Source of the DNA: AV80 sp035536995 | GTDB lineage: Bacteria; Verrucomicrobiota; Verrucomicrobiia; Chthoniobacterales; UBA10450 | Assembly: GCA_035536995.1 (NCBI GenBank) | Contig: DATLNB010000047.1 | Coordinates: forward strand, 1 to 64,000 | Direction of reading: 5' to 3' | DNA length: 64,000 bases | Part shown: in pieces, positions 27,737 through 35,932 of the stretch | Position numbering within the stretch: position 1 is the stretch's first letter | Layout: each line of letters begins with the position of its first letter | Made by a program: the position numbers and the translations under genes | Notes under the pieces: model-generated | Database searches by the model: none | The model's input: the letters and a program-made list of their open reading frames with translations, nothing else | What the model was told of the DNA's origin: nothing

Positions 27737-28054
27737 ATGAATCTCAAGAATTGGGACAACATGACAAACGACGAGAAGCTTGATCGCCTTACTTCTGTTC
27801 TGACCCGGGCTGGCGCCGACGCCGACTTTCGGGGCCGATGCCTTGCATCGGCGGACTCGGCCAAGGCAGCAGTGAGCGAGGTTGGGGAAATCGAATTTCC
27901 GCCGGATTTTCGAGTTCAGTTCCTTACTCCGGAGGAGCGTTTGAAAACGCTTTTGCTGGCGGTGCCCGACCTAATCCCCACAGAAAACGGGCGGGCTGAG
28001 GTTCGCCAGGCCGAGGACTACCAGACCTGTACCTATACGATGTGGCGGACTTGA
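27737..28054 (+). CDS. Candidate RiPP precursor with NHLP-like leader
   Basis: A 105-residue protein resembling nitrile-hydratase-like leader peptides (NHLP): a helical segment KLDRLTSVLTRAGADADFRG, then LASADSAKAAVSEVG and a beta-type stretch EIEFPPDFRVQFL. This is the pattern xDxxFRxxLLxxPxxALxExG followed by PxxVxVxxL. The putative core after about residue 80 ends in DYQTCTYTMWRT, with one Cys and several Thr available for dehydration and ring formation. A second in-frame ATG at 27761 is an equally good start. It lies 12 bases after the Ser/Thr kinase and converges, with a 9-base gap, on a LanM-like dehydratase gene. The family call rests on pattern similarity only; no GG or other cleavage site is obvious. 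Confidence 0.6.
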   Translation: MNLKNWDNMTNDEKLDRLTSVLTRAGADADFRGRCLASADSAKAAVSEVGEIEFPPDFRVQFLTPEERLKTLLLAVPDLIPTENGRAEVRQAEDYQTCTYTMWRT

Positions 28055-28063
28055 GCGAACAGC

Positions 28064-29551
28064 TCAGCGCGAGAGGGCGTTGCGAATAGCTGCGGTTAAC
28101 TCCGGAACCATTGCCGGCGTCTCGGCCGGCATTGATTCGTCGGTTCGACGGATGAAGTAGGGGATATCGAGCCTGAGTAGCGATTCGATTTCGGCCTTCT
28201 TCACCGCTGAACCCGCGGTCCCTCGTGTGCACAAGCGCTCGACGAGCTTCCGGCGCGCCGCGGATGAACGAAGCGCGCCGGGCTCGATCGAAGCTTGCCG
28301 GATTTCGATGTAGCGGACTGTCGCCCAGTATATCCAGCGGCGCTTCCGAGAACGGATGCGACGGACGCGCCGGCAGAAACTGGCATTCCGCTGATGGGTG
28401 CCCAGGATGCATTTCCACCCAGCCGCAAACCCCTTAACGATTGCCTCTTTGAAATCCGCCGCCTGCAAGATGGCTCCTTTGACACGGGGTAAGTGAATTC
28501 CGCTTTTTGTTTCGGCCAGGACGCTACTGCGCGATTGTAAGCTCCGCCGGTTTTGGCTCGGAAAGAACCCGGTGCGGAGGAGGACCGTAACTGGCGATTG
28601 AGTCTTTGTTACAGCCGAGACGTGCCAGAGCGCATCGAGATCTACGACGACCGGTTGTTCACCCGCCGCGATCATGTTCTGGCGATGACAATCGACAGCT
28701 TTCAGAAGATAGGCGGCGACAATCGTGCCACCGACCCGCTGATAAAAGCGGCGGGCGGCGGCGCGGCTCGAGCATTGAGTCGGGGCTATGTCTTCCATCC
28801 AGCAATACCCTCTCCTTTGCAGAACCGGCGCCGCGCGCAAGGCCGGATGGAAACCGTGGCGGTTCATCCAATTCAAAAGTGAATGCCATTCCGCTTCGCC
28901 CTGTCGCCGCCCCGGTTTGTAGATGATCGAACTGTTTTCGAAGATGACTCGAACGACACTGCGACCGCAAAAATGTGGATCTGATAATCCGAGCTCCACG
29001 TCGTCAATTTTTCCCAGCGGCTTCTGGTCAAAAAACATCTGGGAAAGCACAGCCCGGTCTCTCGTCGCGCGGCCGATTACTTCCAGGAGGTGATCGCGCC
29101 ATTGCCGAATTGTTAGCGCCCAAAGCTGCGCGAGGACGGGGTATCTCCGAAAGAGTGCCTGCAACCTGTGCCAGGGCTCGTGTTGCAAAAACATCTGCTC
29201 TCGTTTGGCCGGTGCCATGTCACCACGCCCCAACGCCTGTGTCGCGAGGCAAAAACTGGCCCATTCCAGGTCAAGGCTCGGCCGGGTAAGCCAGCGTAAA
29301 CGCCCCCGTAAATCTTGTCTGATCCTTGCCTTCGCTTTTTCTGAGACCCACCTTAAGCAACCCGTTCGGGAGTTATTAAGTTCCTGCCATCCGTAACTCA
29401 CCCCGCTTTCACAGAGCCGTGCCAGTGCTCCTGCTTTCGCCGATGTGAAGCTGGCTCGCTCCAGGACGGCTAGCATTTTGCGAAGCTCTGGTTTGAAGGC
29501 GGCGGGCGCCGCAGTCACGATGGCTTTGATCCCAGGGGAGGAGATAGCCAT
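28064..29551 (-). CDS. LanM-like lanthipeptide dehydratase (DUF4135), no cyclase domain
   Basis: A 495-residue protein matching the dehydratase half of class II lanthipeptide synthetases, which phosphorylate Ser/Thr of a precursor and eliminate phosphate. Visible conserved residues: Asp191-x-His193 followed by GRSV, Lys212 in YKPGRR, Asp287-x-His289-x-x-Asn292 (DCHRQN), VVDLDALWH at 302-310, the R-x-I-x-x-x-T-x-x-Y pattern near 405-415, and a DIPYF motif near the end. The LanC-like cyclase half found in full LanM enzymes (about 1000 residues in total) is absent and no remnant lies downstream. It is the third gene of a minus-strand series after a DUF885 peptidase and a heme peroxidase. Product is unknown; the adjacent NHLP-like protein is the obvious substrate candidate. 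Confidence 0.82.
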   Translation of the reverse strand: MAISSPGIKAIVTAAPAAFKPELRKMLAVLERASFTSAKAGALARLCESGVSYGWQELNNSRTGCLRWVSEKAKARIRQDLRGRLRWLTRPSLDLEWASFCLATQALGRGDMAPAKREQMFLQHEPWHRLQALFRRYPVLAQLWALTIRQWRDHLLEVIGRATRDRAVLSQMFFDQKPLGKIDDVELGLSDPHFCGRSVVRVIFENSSIIYKPGRRQGEAEWHSLLNWMNRHGFHPALRAAPVLQRRGYCWMEDIAPTQCSSRAAARRFYQRVGGTIVAAYLLKAVDCHRQNMIAAGEQPVVVDLDALWHVSAVTKTQSPVTVLLRTGFFPSQNRRSLQSRSSVLAETKSGIHLPRVKGAILQAADFKEAIVKGFAAGWKCILGTHQRNASFCRRVRRIRSRKRRWIYWATVRYIEIRQASIEPGALRSSAARRKLVERLCTRGTAGSAVKKAEIESLLRLDIPYFIRRTDESMPAETPAMVPELTAAIRNALSR

Positions 29552-29584
29552 GCTCTGCCGTGAGGCTCAATGACGCCAGCGTCA

Positions 29585-31105
29585 CTACTGCAAATGCCGG
29601 CTGGGGAATTGGAAGCGCCGCCAATGCGCTTCGCATTCAGGTAACAGCCTTTCGTCACCGACGAGTTGAACCACGCGAATCAGTGAATCGACCGCCCGAC
29701 ATGACCCGCCCGGGAAAAACCACTGCGGCAAATTCCAGTCTGGCCCCATGATATTAAGATAGCTGTCCGGGTCGGCTTCAATCGCCCCCTCGATGACGTC
29801 CGCAACAATAGAACTACCCACCGGGCCCAAAGTCAGTCCTTCTTCTCTAAGCTCTGCTTCCTTGAGGATGTAATAGAAAAGGGGCGTGTTATCCTCGAGC
29901 CTGTTTCGGCGAAGTACGCTTCCGGATTCATTCGAGGTATCGGTTATTAACTCGGCCTCACTGAGACGGTCTTCTGCCTTTATCCTGCCTTGGGCGATAA
30001 GAGCATTGGCGGCTTCCTGGCCCGAGACCAGACCTGCCCGGGCCCCTCGAAGCAAGGTGCGGACAGGAAGGTTGGATGGGTCCGGCGATTCGCGATGGTT
30101 AGCGAGACGGATCGTGCCCGGGGCGAGCCCGTGCATCGACTGGCTAACCGAAGTATCTATAAAGGAACTTGAAGCCTGGGGACCCGATGTAGGCAGACCA
30201 TCGAGAAAGGTACCCCATTCAACCAGGTAATCGTCAGGCAGGGGTGCGGCCGTTTGCCCCATTGCCATAAGCTCATCAATTACCACCCGCTTGTTGCGAC
30301 AATTCAACCGATAGGCATTGCGCACCATGCTATGCCCGAATCGAAACGCCGCGAGAGAGAATTCTATCGGAATCGGAAACTGCGTTCCTGTTTTCTGAAT
30401 TATCCGGTTCTGTCGGCTATGCCAGACATCATTGCAGACCACCCGCGGAAGGTAGTCGTGCCGTACAATCCATTGGTAATGCCAGGAGACCAGCCGGCGC
30501 GCCTTCGCAAACAGAGTCCCTCCTCCTAAAGTCTCACCGAGCTCCGCGAGGCCTGGATTTGTTTGTAGTTGTTCTATCGCGACGTTGTGAAATTTGAGGA
30601 AGAGGACGTGGAGCTGGCGGAGTAACACATTGTCGAGGTTACGGCGGTCTTCCATGTCGCCGACGAGGAGGCGCCCCGCCTTCAGTGGCAGGTCCCGCTG
30701 GTATTCTCCCGGGGCGGTCGCACCGATCTTAAAAGTTTCGGCATCGGGTTCGCCTTCATACAGGTAAGGTGAAATGGCCGGCCCGCCCCCATAAACGTGG
30801 TCGAGATCCAGGGTCGGCGTCCTGAAGTTTGGTGTTTCCTCCGGTTCAGTATAAGGACCTGCCAGCGGCGTGGGGTCATGGGTGAGATCATGACCGACAA
30901 ATTGCCCAAAGTAGGTGTAGCCGATGCGCGGCGTCAGGGTGCCCTCGCGCTCGACCTTATACCTCATCGAGTTTCCCAGGGTGATAAGCTTCCTTTCGTG
31001 GTCCCTCGTGACAGGGTGAGCCGGCCTGCCAAGGAGGCGCGTATAATACCCCCTGGGCTCTGCCTTAGCAGGACGCGCGTGACTGCACATCCCTCGTGAA
31101 TCCAT
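29585..31105 (-). CDS. Animal-type heme peroxidase
   Basis: A 506-residue bacterial member of the animal (cyclooxygenase/myeloperoxidase) heme peroxidase superfamily. The distal His is His72 in FGQFVGHDLTHD and the proximal His258 is in AFRFGHSMVRN, both in their family motifs; the RNLDNVLLRQLHVLFLKFHN helix is also typical. No signal peptide is evident (the N terminus is basic and Ala/Pro-rich), so it is probably cytosolic or released by other means. It lies 5 bases after the DUF885 gene and 33 bases before the LanM-like gene, all on the minus strand. It may oxidise the putative peptide or protect against peroxide; neither is shown by sequence. Confidence 0.92.
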   Translation of the reverse strand: MDSRGMCSHARPAKAEPRGYYTRLLGRPAHPVTRDHERKLITLGNSMRYKVEREGTLTPRIGYTYFGQFVGHDLTHDPTPLAGPYTEPEETPNFRTPTLDLDHVYGGGPAISPYLYEGEPDAETFKIGATAPGEYQRDLPLKAGRLLVGDMEDRRNLDNVLLRQLHVLFLKFHNVAIEQLQTNPGLAELGETLGGGTLFAKARRLVSWHYQWIVRHDYLPRVVCNDVWHSRQNRIIQKTGTQFPIPIEFSLAAFRFGHSMVRNAYRLNCRNKRVVIDELMAMGQTAAPLPDDYLVEWGTFLDGLPTSGPQASSSFIDTSVSQSMHGLAPGTIRLANHRESPDPSNLPVRTLLRGARAGLVSGQEAANALIAQGRIKAEDRLSEAELITDTSNESGSVLRRNRLEDNTPLFYYILKEAELREEGLTLGPVGSSIVADVIEGAIEADPDSYLNIMGPDWNLPQWFFPGGSCRAVDSLIRVVQLVGDERLLPECEAHWRRFQFPSRHLQ

Positions 31106-31110
31106 GGGAC

Positions 31111-32913
31111 TTATTGCCGCTTCGGAGACGGCGTGCTCCCGGGTGGCGCCTTCTTCGTTTCAAGCCAGCGATTTACATTTTGTTCGAGCACGTCGAGCGG
31201 GACGGCTCCGGAAAGCAGGACGGTATCGTGGAACTCGCGGATATCGAATCCGTCGCCGATTGCCCGGCGAGCGCGGTCACGAAGCTCTTTCAGCTTGAGC
31301 TCACCGATCTTGTAAGCCAGGGCCTGTCCCGGCATTGAGATGTAACGGTCGATCTCGTTGACGATGTCGTTCTCGGCCTTGGGGGCATTTTCCATGAAGA
31401 AGTCGATCGCGCGCTGGCGTTCCCACTTCATCTGGTGCATGCCGGTATCGACCACTAGCCGGACCGCCCGCCACATTTCATAAGTCAGCTGACCGAATTT
31501 CGAATACGGATCGTCATAGAGTCCCATGTCCTCGCCGAGTGACTCAGCATAAAGGCCCCAACCTTCGACATAAGCTGTGAACCCTCCATACCGGCGGAAC
31601 TTGGGAACATCCCCTAACTCCTGGGCCAGGGCGATCTGGAGATGATGGCCCGGCACTGCCTCGTGCAATGACAATGCCATCATCTCCCACTTCGGCCGCG
31701 TCTCGGGCTTGTAGAGATTGACGAAGTAATACCCGGAGCGTGAGCCGTCTGCCGCCGGCTGGTTATAGTAGGCTGTGGTGGTGTCCGGGGCGATCTTATC
31801 CGGAATCGGTATCACTCCATAAGGCATCCGCGGCAACGTCTTGAACACCTTTACGAGGTGTGGGTCGATCCGCTTGGCCATGGCCTGATACGCAGCCAGC
31901 AATTCCTCCGGCGTCTTGTAAAAGAACTGAGGATCGGTCCGGAGTTTCGTGAAGAATTCCGGAAGGGTGCCTTTGAAATCGACCTTGCCCATGACGGTCT
32001 GCATCTCAGCCTTGATGCGCGCCACTTCACTCAGGCCTTTTTCGTGGATTTGCTGGGGCGTAAGGTCGGTAGTGGTGTGGCGTTTTGTGAGATGAGAGTA
32101 ATACTCGGCACCCTCTGGCATTTGCCATACGCCAACCTGCTCGAACGCTGCGGGCAGATATTCTTCGACAAAATACTTCTTCAGTTTCTCGAATGAAGGC
32201 AGGACACCGGACGCAACCGCCTCCTGCGCGGCTTTTGCCAGCCGATCGCGGTCGGCCGCGCTGATTGCTTCCGGGAATTTTCGGAACGGCTTGTAGAACG
32301 GGCTATCCTCCGGCTTGGAGACCAGCTGCTTGTCGATTTGCGCCGGGACCCGGTTCAGAACGATCTTCGGCCAGATGATATGCGCGCGCGCTCCCTCGCG
32401 CATCAGGGCGATATTTTGCTCTACCAGAGCGGGAAAGGCGCGCAGCCTGGCGATCCAATCCTCGAAATCCTTGAGGTTCTCGAAGCGGATCCGATCCGTC
32501 AGCTCATCGAGCGTTTGGACGCCGCCACGCTGAGTAATCGGCATCAGGTAACTGCGAAACTTGAAACCCTCGATGTCGTTTTCGAGGTCCTTCTGGAACA
32601 GATCGTAGTTGAGCTGGTTTGCCAACGAGAGCTGGGCGCGATTGAATTTCTTTAAACGTGTGAGCGTTTCCCTGGCATGCGCTTCGCGCTTCCGGATCGC
32701 GTCCAGGCTCTGATCGCCCCAACGATCATTCCAGCGGCGATCGCCCATGAACGATGCCCGGACGGGACTTTGTTCCATCTCGTAATTCCATTCCGCTTCG
32801 AAGAAATCGTTGAGGGCCTTATCCTCTCCTTTGTTTTGTGCATGAAGCATGGACGCGAAGTGCAGGCCCAGAAGGACAACGAGGAGGCGGACCGAAAAGG
32901 TAAGTGAGCGCAT
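31111..32913 (-). CDS. Secreted DUF885 metallopeptidase-like protein
   Basis: A 600-residue DUF885 protein. A signal peptide spans about residues 1-25 (LLVVLLGLHFASMLHA) from the ATG at 32913; the ATG at 32952 is less likely. The zinc-peptidase motif HExxPGHH is present (LHEAVPGHHLQ) and is followed by the conserved YVEGWGLYAESL, which supplies a further ligand. DUF885 proteins are thought to be M1/M32-like dipeptidases or carboxypeptidases, mostly uncharacterised. It starts the minus-strand series leading to the heme peroxidase and LanM-like genes, with divergent transcription from the M28 peptidase gene 80 bases away. A role in leader-peptide removal is possible but the export signal argues for general peptide degradation. 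Confidence 0.9.
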   Translation of the reverse strand: MRSLTFSVRLLVVLLGLHFASMLHAQNKGEDKALNDFFEAEWNYEMEQSPVRASFMGDRRWNDRWGDQSLDAIRKREAHARETLTRLKKFNRAQLSLANQLNYDLFQKDLENDIEGFKFRSYLMPITQRGGVQTLDELTDRIRFENLKDFEDWIARLRAFPALVEQNIALMREGARAHIIWPKIVLNRVPAQIDKQLVSKPEDSPFYKPFRKFPEAISAADRDRLAKAAQEAVASGVLPSFEKLKKYFVEEYLPAAFEQVGVWQMPEGAEYYSHLTKRHTTTDLTPQQIHEKGLSEVARIKAEMQTVMGKVDFKGTLPEFFTKLRTDPQFFYKTPEELLAAYQAMAKRIDPHLVKVFKTLPRMPYGVIPIPDKIAPDTTTAYYNQPAADGSRSGYYFVNLYKPETRPKWEMMALSLHEAVPGHHLQIALAQELGDVPKFRRYGGFTAYVEGWGLYAESLGEDMGLYDDPYSKFGQLTYEMWRAVRLVVDTGMHQMKWERQRAIDFFMENAPKAENDIVNEIDRYISMPGQALAYKIGELKLKELRDRARRAIGDGFDIREFHDTVLLSGAVPLDVLEQNVNRWLETKKAPPGSTPSPKRQ

Positions 32914-32993
32914 GATTTTACGTTTGGTTGCAAGCTGGGGCCGCGACGCCATTGTCTAGAGACGCTGGAAAAAGAACAATTAAAACTTGCCTT

Positions 32994-34469
32994 ATGATGC
33001 GACGCGCCCGCTCGGAATCCGCTCTTACTTCGCTTGCCGCGATGGTGCTCCTAACGATTGTCCCAGCCACCGCGCTCGCTCAGGAACCGTCGCCTTCGCC
33101 GACGCCGACCCCCACGCCGCCGCTTTACTCCGCGCAAACACTCGCAGAACTGAAACAAATCCAGCAGGCTTCGTTGAAGAGCGATTACGCGTACCGGCAG
33201 GTCGCGCACCTCTGCAATAACATCGGCCCGCGATTGACCGGCTCTGCCCAGGCGCAGAAGGCGGTGGATTACGTCGCGGCTGAATTGAAGGCCCTCGGCC
33301 TCGAAGTGCAGCTCGAGAAATTGATGGTGCCGCACTGGGTCCGCGGCGAGGAAACTGCCGCCTTGGTGGAGTTCCCCGGGATGGCTGAAAACACGACCCA
33401 AAAGATTGTTCTTTGCGCGCTCGGCTCGAGCGTGGCAACGCCCGCGGACGGATTGACCGCCGAGGTCGTCGTGGTTCGTGATTTCGATGAGCTCGAGGCG
33501 CTCGGGAAAGACAAGGTCGCGGGCAGGATCGTCCTGTTCAATTATCGTTTTGACAGGCAAATGGCGGCGCAAAGCCGGGCAGGCGACGCTTACGGACAGG
33601 CAGTGAAGTATCGTTCTGATGGGCCGACGGCGGCCGGACGTCTTGGAGCGGTCGCGGCCCTGATTCGGTCAGTAGGTGGCGCGGAATATCGTCTGCCCCA
33701 TACCGGGAACACGGATTACAAAGCCGACGCGCCGAAGATCCCCGCCGGGGCTGTGTCGGCGGAAGACGCCGATTTGATAGCGTCCCTGGTTCCACAGGGG
33801 ACGGTGCGGATGCGCTTGCTCCTGACGCCGCAGACCCTGCCTGACGCCCCCAGTTTCAACGTCATCGGCGATATCAAGGGGAGCGAGTATCCCGAGCAAA
33901 TCATAATTGTCTCAGGTCACCTGGACTCATGGGATCTGGGGACGGGTGCGATCGATGACGCGGCAGGAGTGGCTGTATCGATGGAGGCGGCGAATGTAAT
34001 CCGGAAACTTAACCTGCGGCCGAAACGCACGATCCGCGTGATCGCGTGGATGAACGAAGAGAACGGGCTGGTCGGCGGGAAGACGTACGCCAGGAACCGG
34101 GAGAAGGAGATTGCCAATCATTTCGCCGCCATCGAAACAGATGGCGGGGCCGGGCATCCGCTCGGGATCAATTATGCGACCAAACCGGAAGGGAAAACCT
34201 TTTTCGAACCAGTCGCAAAGATCTTGCGAAGCTCGGGCGCGGGTATACTTCAGCACGCGGAACATCCGGGAGCGGACATCGGTCCGCTGACCAAGCTGGG
34301 CGTTCCTGGCTTCAGCCCAATTCAGGATAACAGAACCTATTTCGACTACCACCACACGGCCGCCGACACCTTCGATAAAATCGTTCCCCAGGAGCTGGCG
34401 GAAAACGCAGCGGTGGTGGCAGTGACAGCTTACGCTCTGGCGAATCTCGAAAAGCCGCTGCCGCGCTGA
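32994..34469 (+). CDS. Secreted M28-family zinc aminopeptidase
   Basis: A 491-residue peptidase: signal peptide (about residues 1-30, ending in ALA-Q), a Pro/Thr/Ser linker (SPSPTPTPTP), a protease-associated-like insert (about 130-270) and the M28 catalytic part (about 290-480). Zinc and catalytic residues are visible in VSGHLDSWDLGTGAIDDAAG, WMNEENGL, IETDGGAGHPLG and YHHTAADTFDKI. These enzymes release N-terminal amino acids or dipeptides outside the cell or in the periplasm. It is divergent from the DUF885 gene and ends at a strong bidirectional terminator. Confidence 0.93.
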   Translation: MMRRARSESALTSLAAMVLLTIVPATALAQEPSPSPTPTPTPPLYSAQTLAELKQIQQASLKSDYAYRQVAHLCNNIGPRLTGSAQAQKAVDYVAAELKALGLEVQLEKLMVPHWVRGEETAALVEFPGMAENTTQKIVLCALGSSVATPADGLTAEVVVVRDFDELEALGKDKVAGRIVLFNYRFDRQMAAQSRAGDAYGQAVKYRSDGPTAAGRLGAVAALIRSVGGAEYRLPHTGNTDYKADAPKIPAGAVSAEDADLIASLVPQGTVRMRLLLTPQTLPDAPSFNVIGDIKGSEYPEQIIIVSGHLDSWDLGTGAIDDAAGVAVSMEAANVIRKLNLRPKRTIRVIAWMNEENGLVGGKTYARNREKEIANHFAAIETDGGAGHPLGINYATKPEGKTFFEPVAKILRSSGAGILQHAEHPGADIGPLTKLGVPGFSPIQDNRTYFDYHHTAADTFDKIVPQELAENAAVVAVTAYALANLEKPLPR

Positions 34470-34483
34470 AGGGCCACAAAACA

Positions 34484-34515
34484 AAAAGCCCTCGCGTCGA
34501 AACGCGAGGGCTTTT
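34484..34515. terminator. Bidirectional rho-independent terminator
   Basis: Stem of 13 base pairs (AAAAGCCCTCGCG with CGCGAGGGCTTTT) and loop TCGAAA, with an A run on the left and a T run on the right. It separates the convergent M28 peptidase gene and the SPSA-repeat protein gene and can serve both. Confidence 0.92.
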
Positions 34516-34541
34516 GTCCCTGTCTCGTTACTCCTAACTAC

Positions 34542-35852
34542 TTAGTCGCGATCCAGCTCGTAGACTTCGACCAGCGCGATGCCGGTCCCGTTGTTCACGC
34601 CGTCCACCACGGTCGTGTAAGTGCCGGGCTCGAGCCGGATCAGGATAGCGGCTTCCTGCGCATCGGTCGGAGCGATCGTGGTAGCGATCACTTCGTTCGC
34701 ATTGGCCGCACTGCCCCAATTATCGTTCTGGCGAAGAAGGGTGGTGTTCTGGAACAGCTTAAGTTGTGGGTCAGCCAGGGCTGGGCTCACACCTCGCGCC
34801 GTCAAAGAAGGTCCGAGCGCGCGGATTAGCACGAGTTTCGGTCCGCCCCGGATAATAAAGCCGCCGATTAGCTGGCCCTGGCCGGTATTCACGAACCCGC
34901 GGGTCGCGATATTCGCCAGGCGATTCTCGGAGGATTCCTGCGGCGCACGGAAGCGGAAGACGACGCCGTTCAATGTGAAGTCGCCGATGAGCAATCCATG
35001 ACTGCGGGTGAGATGGCCGGTCACGGTCTCACCGGTCACGAAGGTCAACGTAAAGGTCGCGCTGAAGCTATGATCGTTATCGTCCAGGTGATGATCTTCT
35101 CTTTCATCGCTGTCCTCGTTGCAGTTGTTACCCGGGCCGCTGCTGTCGCAGTCGTCATCATCACCATCGCCGTCGTGATCGGGCGTGCTTGCGCTGGCAA
35201 GTGCGAACGATGGAGAAGGACTCGGCGAAGCCGATGGGCTGGGCGAGGCGGACGGGCTTGGTGAAGCCGATGGGCTTGGAGATGCAGATGGACTTGGAGA
35301 TGCAGATGGGCTCGGCGAAGCAGACGGTCCAGGAGAAGGCGAAGGCGACGCGCTTACCGTTACCGTGCCGAATCCGCCGAGAACGTTCGAACCCTGTTTG
35401 GCGATCATGAAAATGTTCTTTTGAGCATCGATCACGAAGCGGACGTCGAAGGAAACGCCGGTGCTGGAGGTCGCGATGGCGGAAAATCGGCCACCCAGGT
35501 GCTCCGATTCGCCGAACGTTCCCGCCCGATTGGCCGTCACCGTCTGGTTCAGCAGCGTGGCGGTAACGAAGCCGGAATTTACCGTGCCGGTGATTGTGCC
35601 TGCGGGGGTCGTCGTCAACGTGAAGGTCCCGTTATCGTTTATGGTCGCGCCGCCGAGGTAGGCCTGGTGGCCGGCGGTATCGAACACGTAAGTCGAAAGC
35701 GCCCGGTTACCCTGGACAAAGAAAACGATCCGGCCGCCTCCAGCCAGATTGCCTTCGTAAAAACCGCGCCTGCTTTCCTCCGCGAAGCCCGGGACCGCCA
35801 AAGCGATCAGGAGCGCGCAGACCTGTAAAGATCGAGACATCCATTGTTTCAT
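34542..35852 (-). CDS. Secreted protein with Ser-Pro repeats, Asp/His-rich segment and one C-terminal module
   Basis: A 436-residue exported protein (signal peptide about 1-24, ending in GFA-EE). Residues 25-165 look beta-rich and unassigned. Residues about 168-220 are a Ser-Pro-Ser-Ala tandem repeat, 225-265 an Asp/His/Glu-rich stretch (DGDGDDDDCD and EREDHHLDDNDH) resembling calcium- or metal-binding linkers. Residues 265-315 form another beta region, and the last 120 residues are the same module seen in the matrixin-like and haloperoxidase-like proteins. It ends at the bidirectional terminator. A surface or matrix protein is a reasonable guess. Confidence 0.88.
   Translation of the reverse strand: MKQWMSRSLQVCALLIALAVPGFAEESRRGFYEGNLAGGGRIVFFVQGNRALSTYVFDTAGHQAYLGGATINDNGTFTLTTTPAGTITGTVNSGFVTATLLNQTVTANRAGTFGESEHLGGRFSAIATSSTGVSFDVRFVIDAQKNIFMIAKQGSNVLGGFGTVTVSASPSPSPGPSASPSPSASPSPSASPSPSASPSPSASPSPSASPSPSPSFALASASTPDHDGDGDDDDCDSSGPGNNCNEDSDEREDHHLDDNDHSFSATFTLTFVTGETVTGHLTRSHGLLIGDFTLNGVVFRFRAPQESSENRLANIATRGFVNTGQGQLIGGFIIRGGPKLVLIRALGPSLTARGVSPALADPQLKLFQNTTLLRQNDNWGSAANANEVIATTIAPTDAQEAAILIRLEPGTYTTVVDGVNNGTGIALVEVYELDRD
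35208..35349 (-). repeat. Tandem repeat coding (Ser-Pro-Ser-Ala)n
   Basis: On the plus strand the unit reads approximately GAxGCxGAxGGxCTxGGx, with 18- to 24-base periods repeated seven or more times inside the preceding gene. Slippage here would change linker length in frame. Confidence 0.85.
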
Positions 35853-35932
35853 GCGCCCATTTCAACACCACAGCGCGAGCGATTCCACCTGACAAAGGTA
35901 ACGTGATTGTTACCCGGCACGAAGACGACTCG

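Noticed and set aside
35208..35349. Possible CRISPR array
   Set aside because: The repeats are short, contiguous, in frame and code for Ser-Pro-Ser-Ala; there are no spacers or cas genes.
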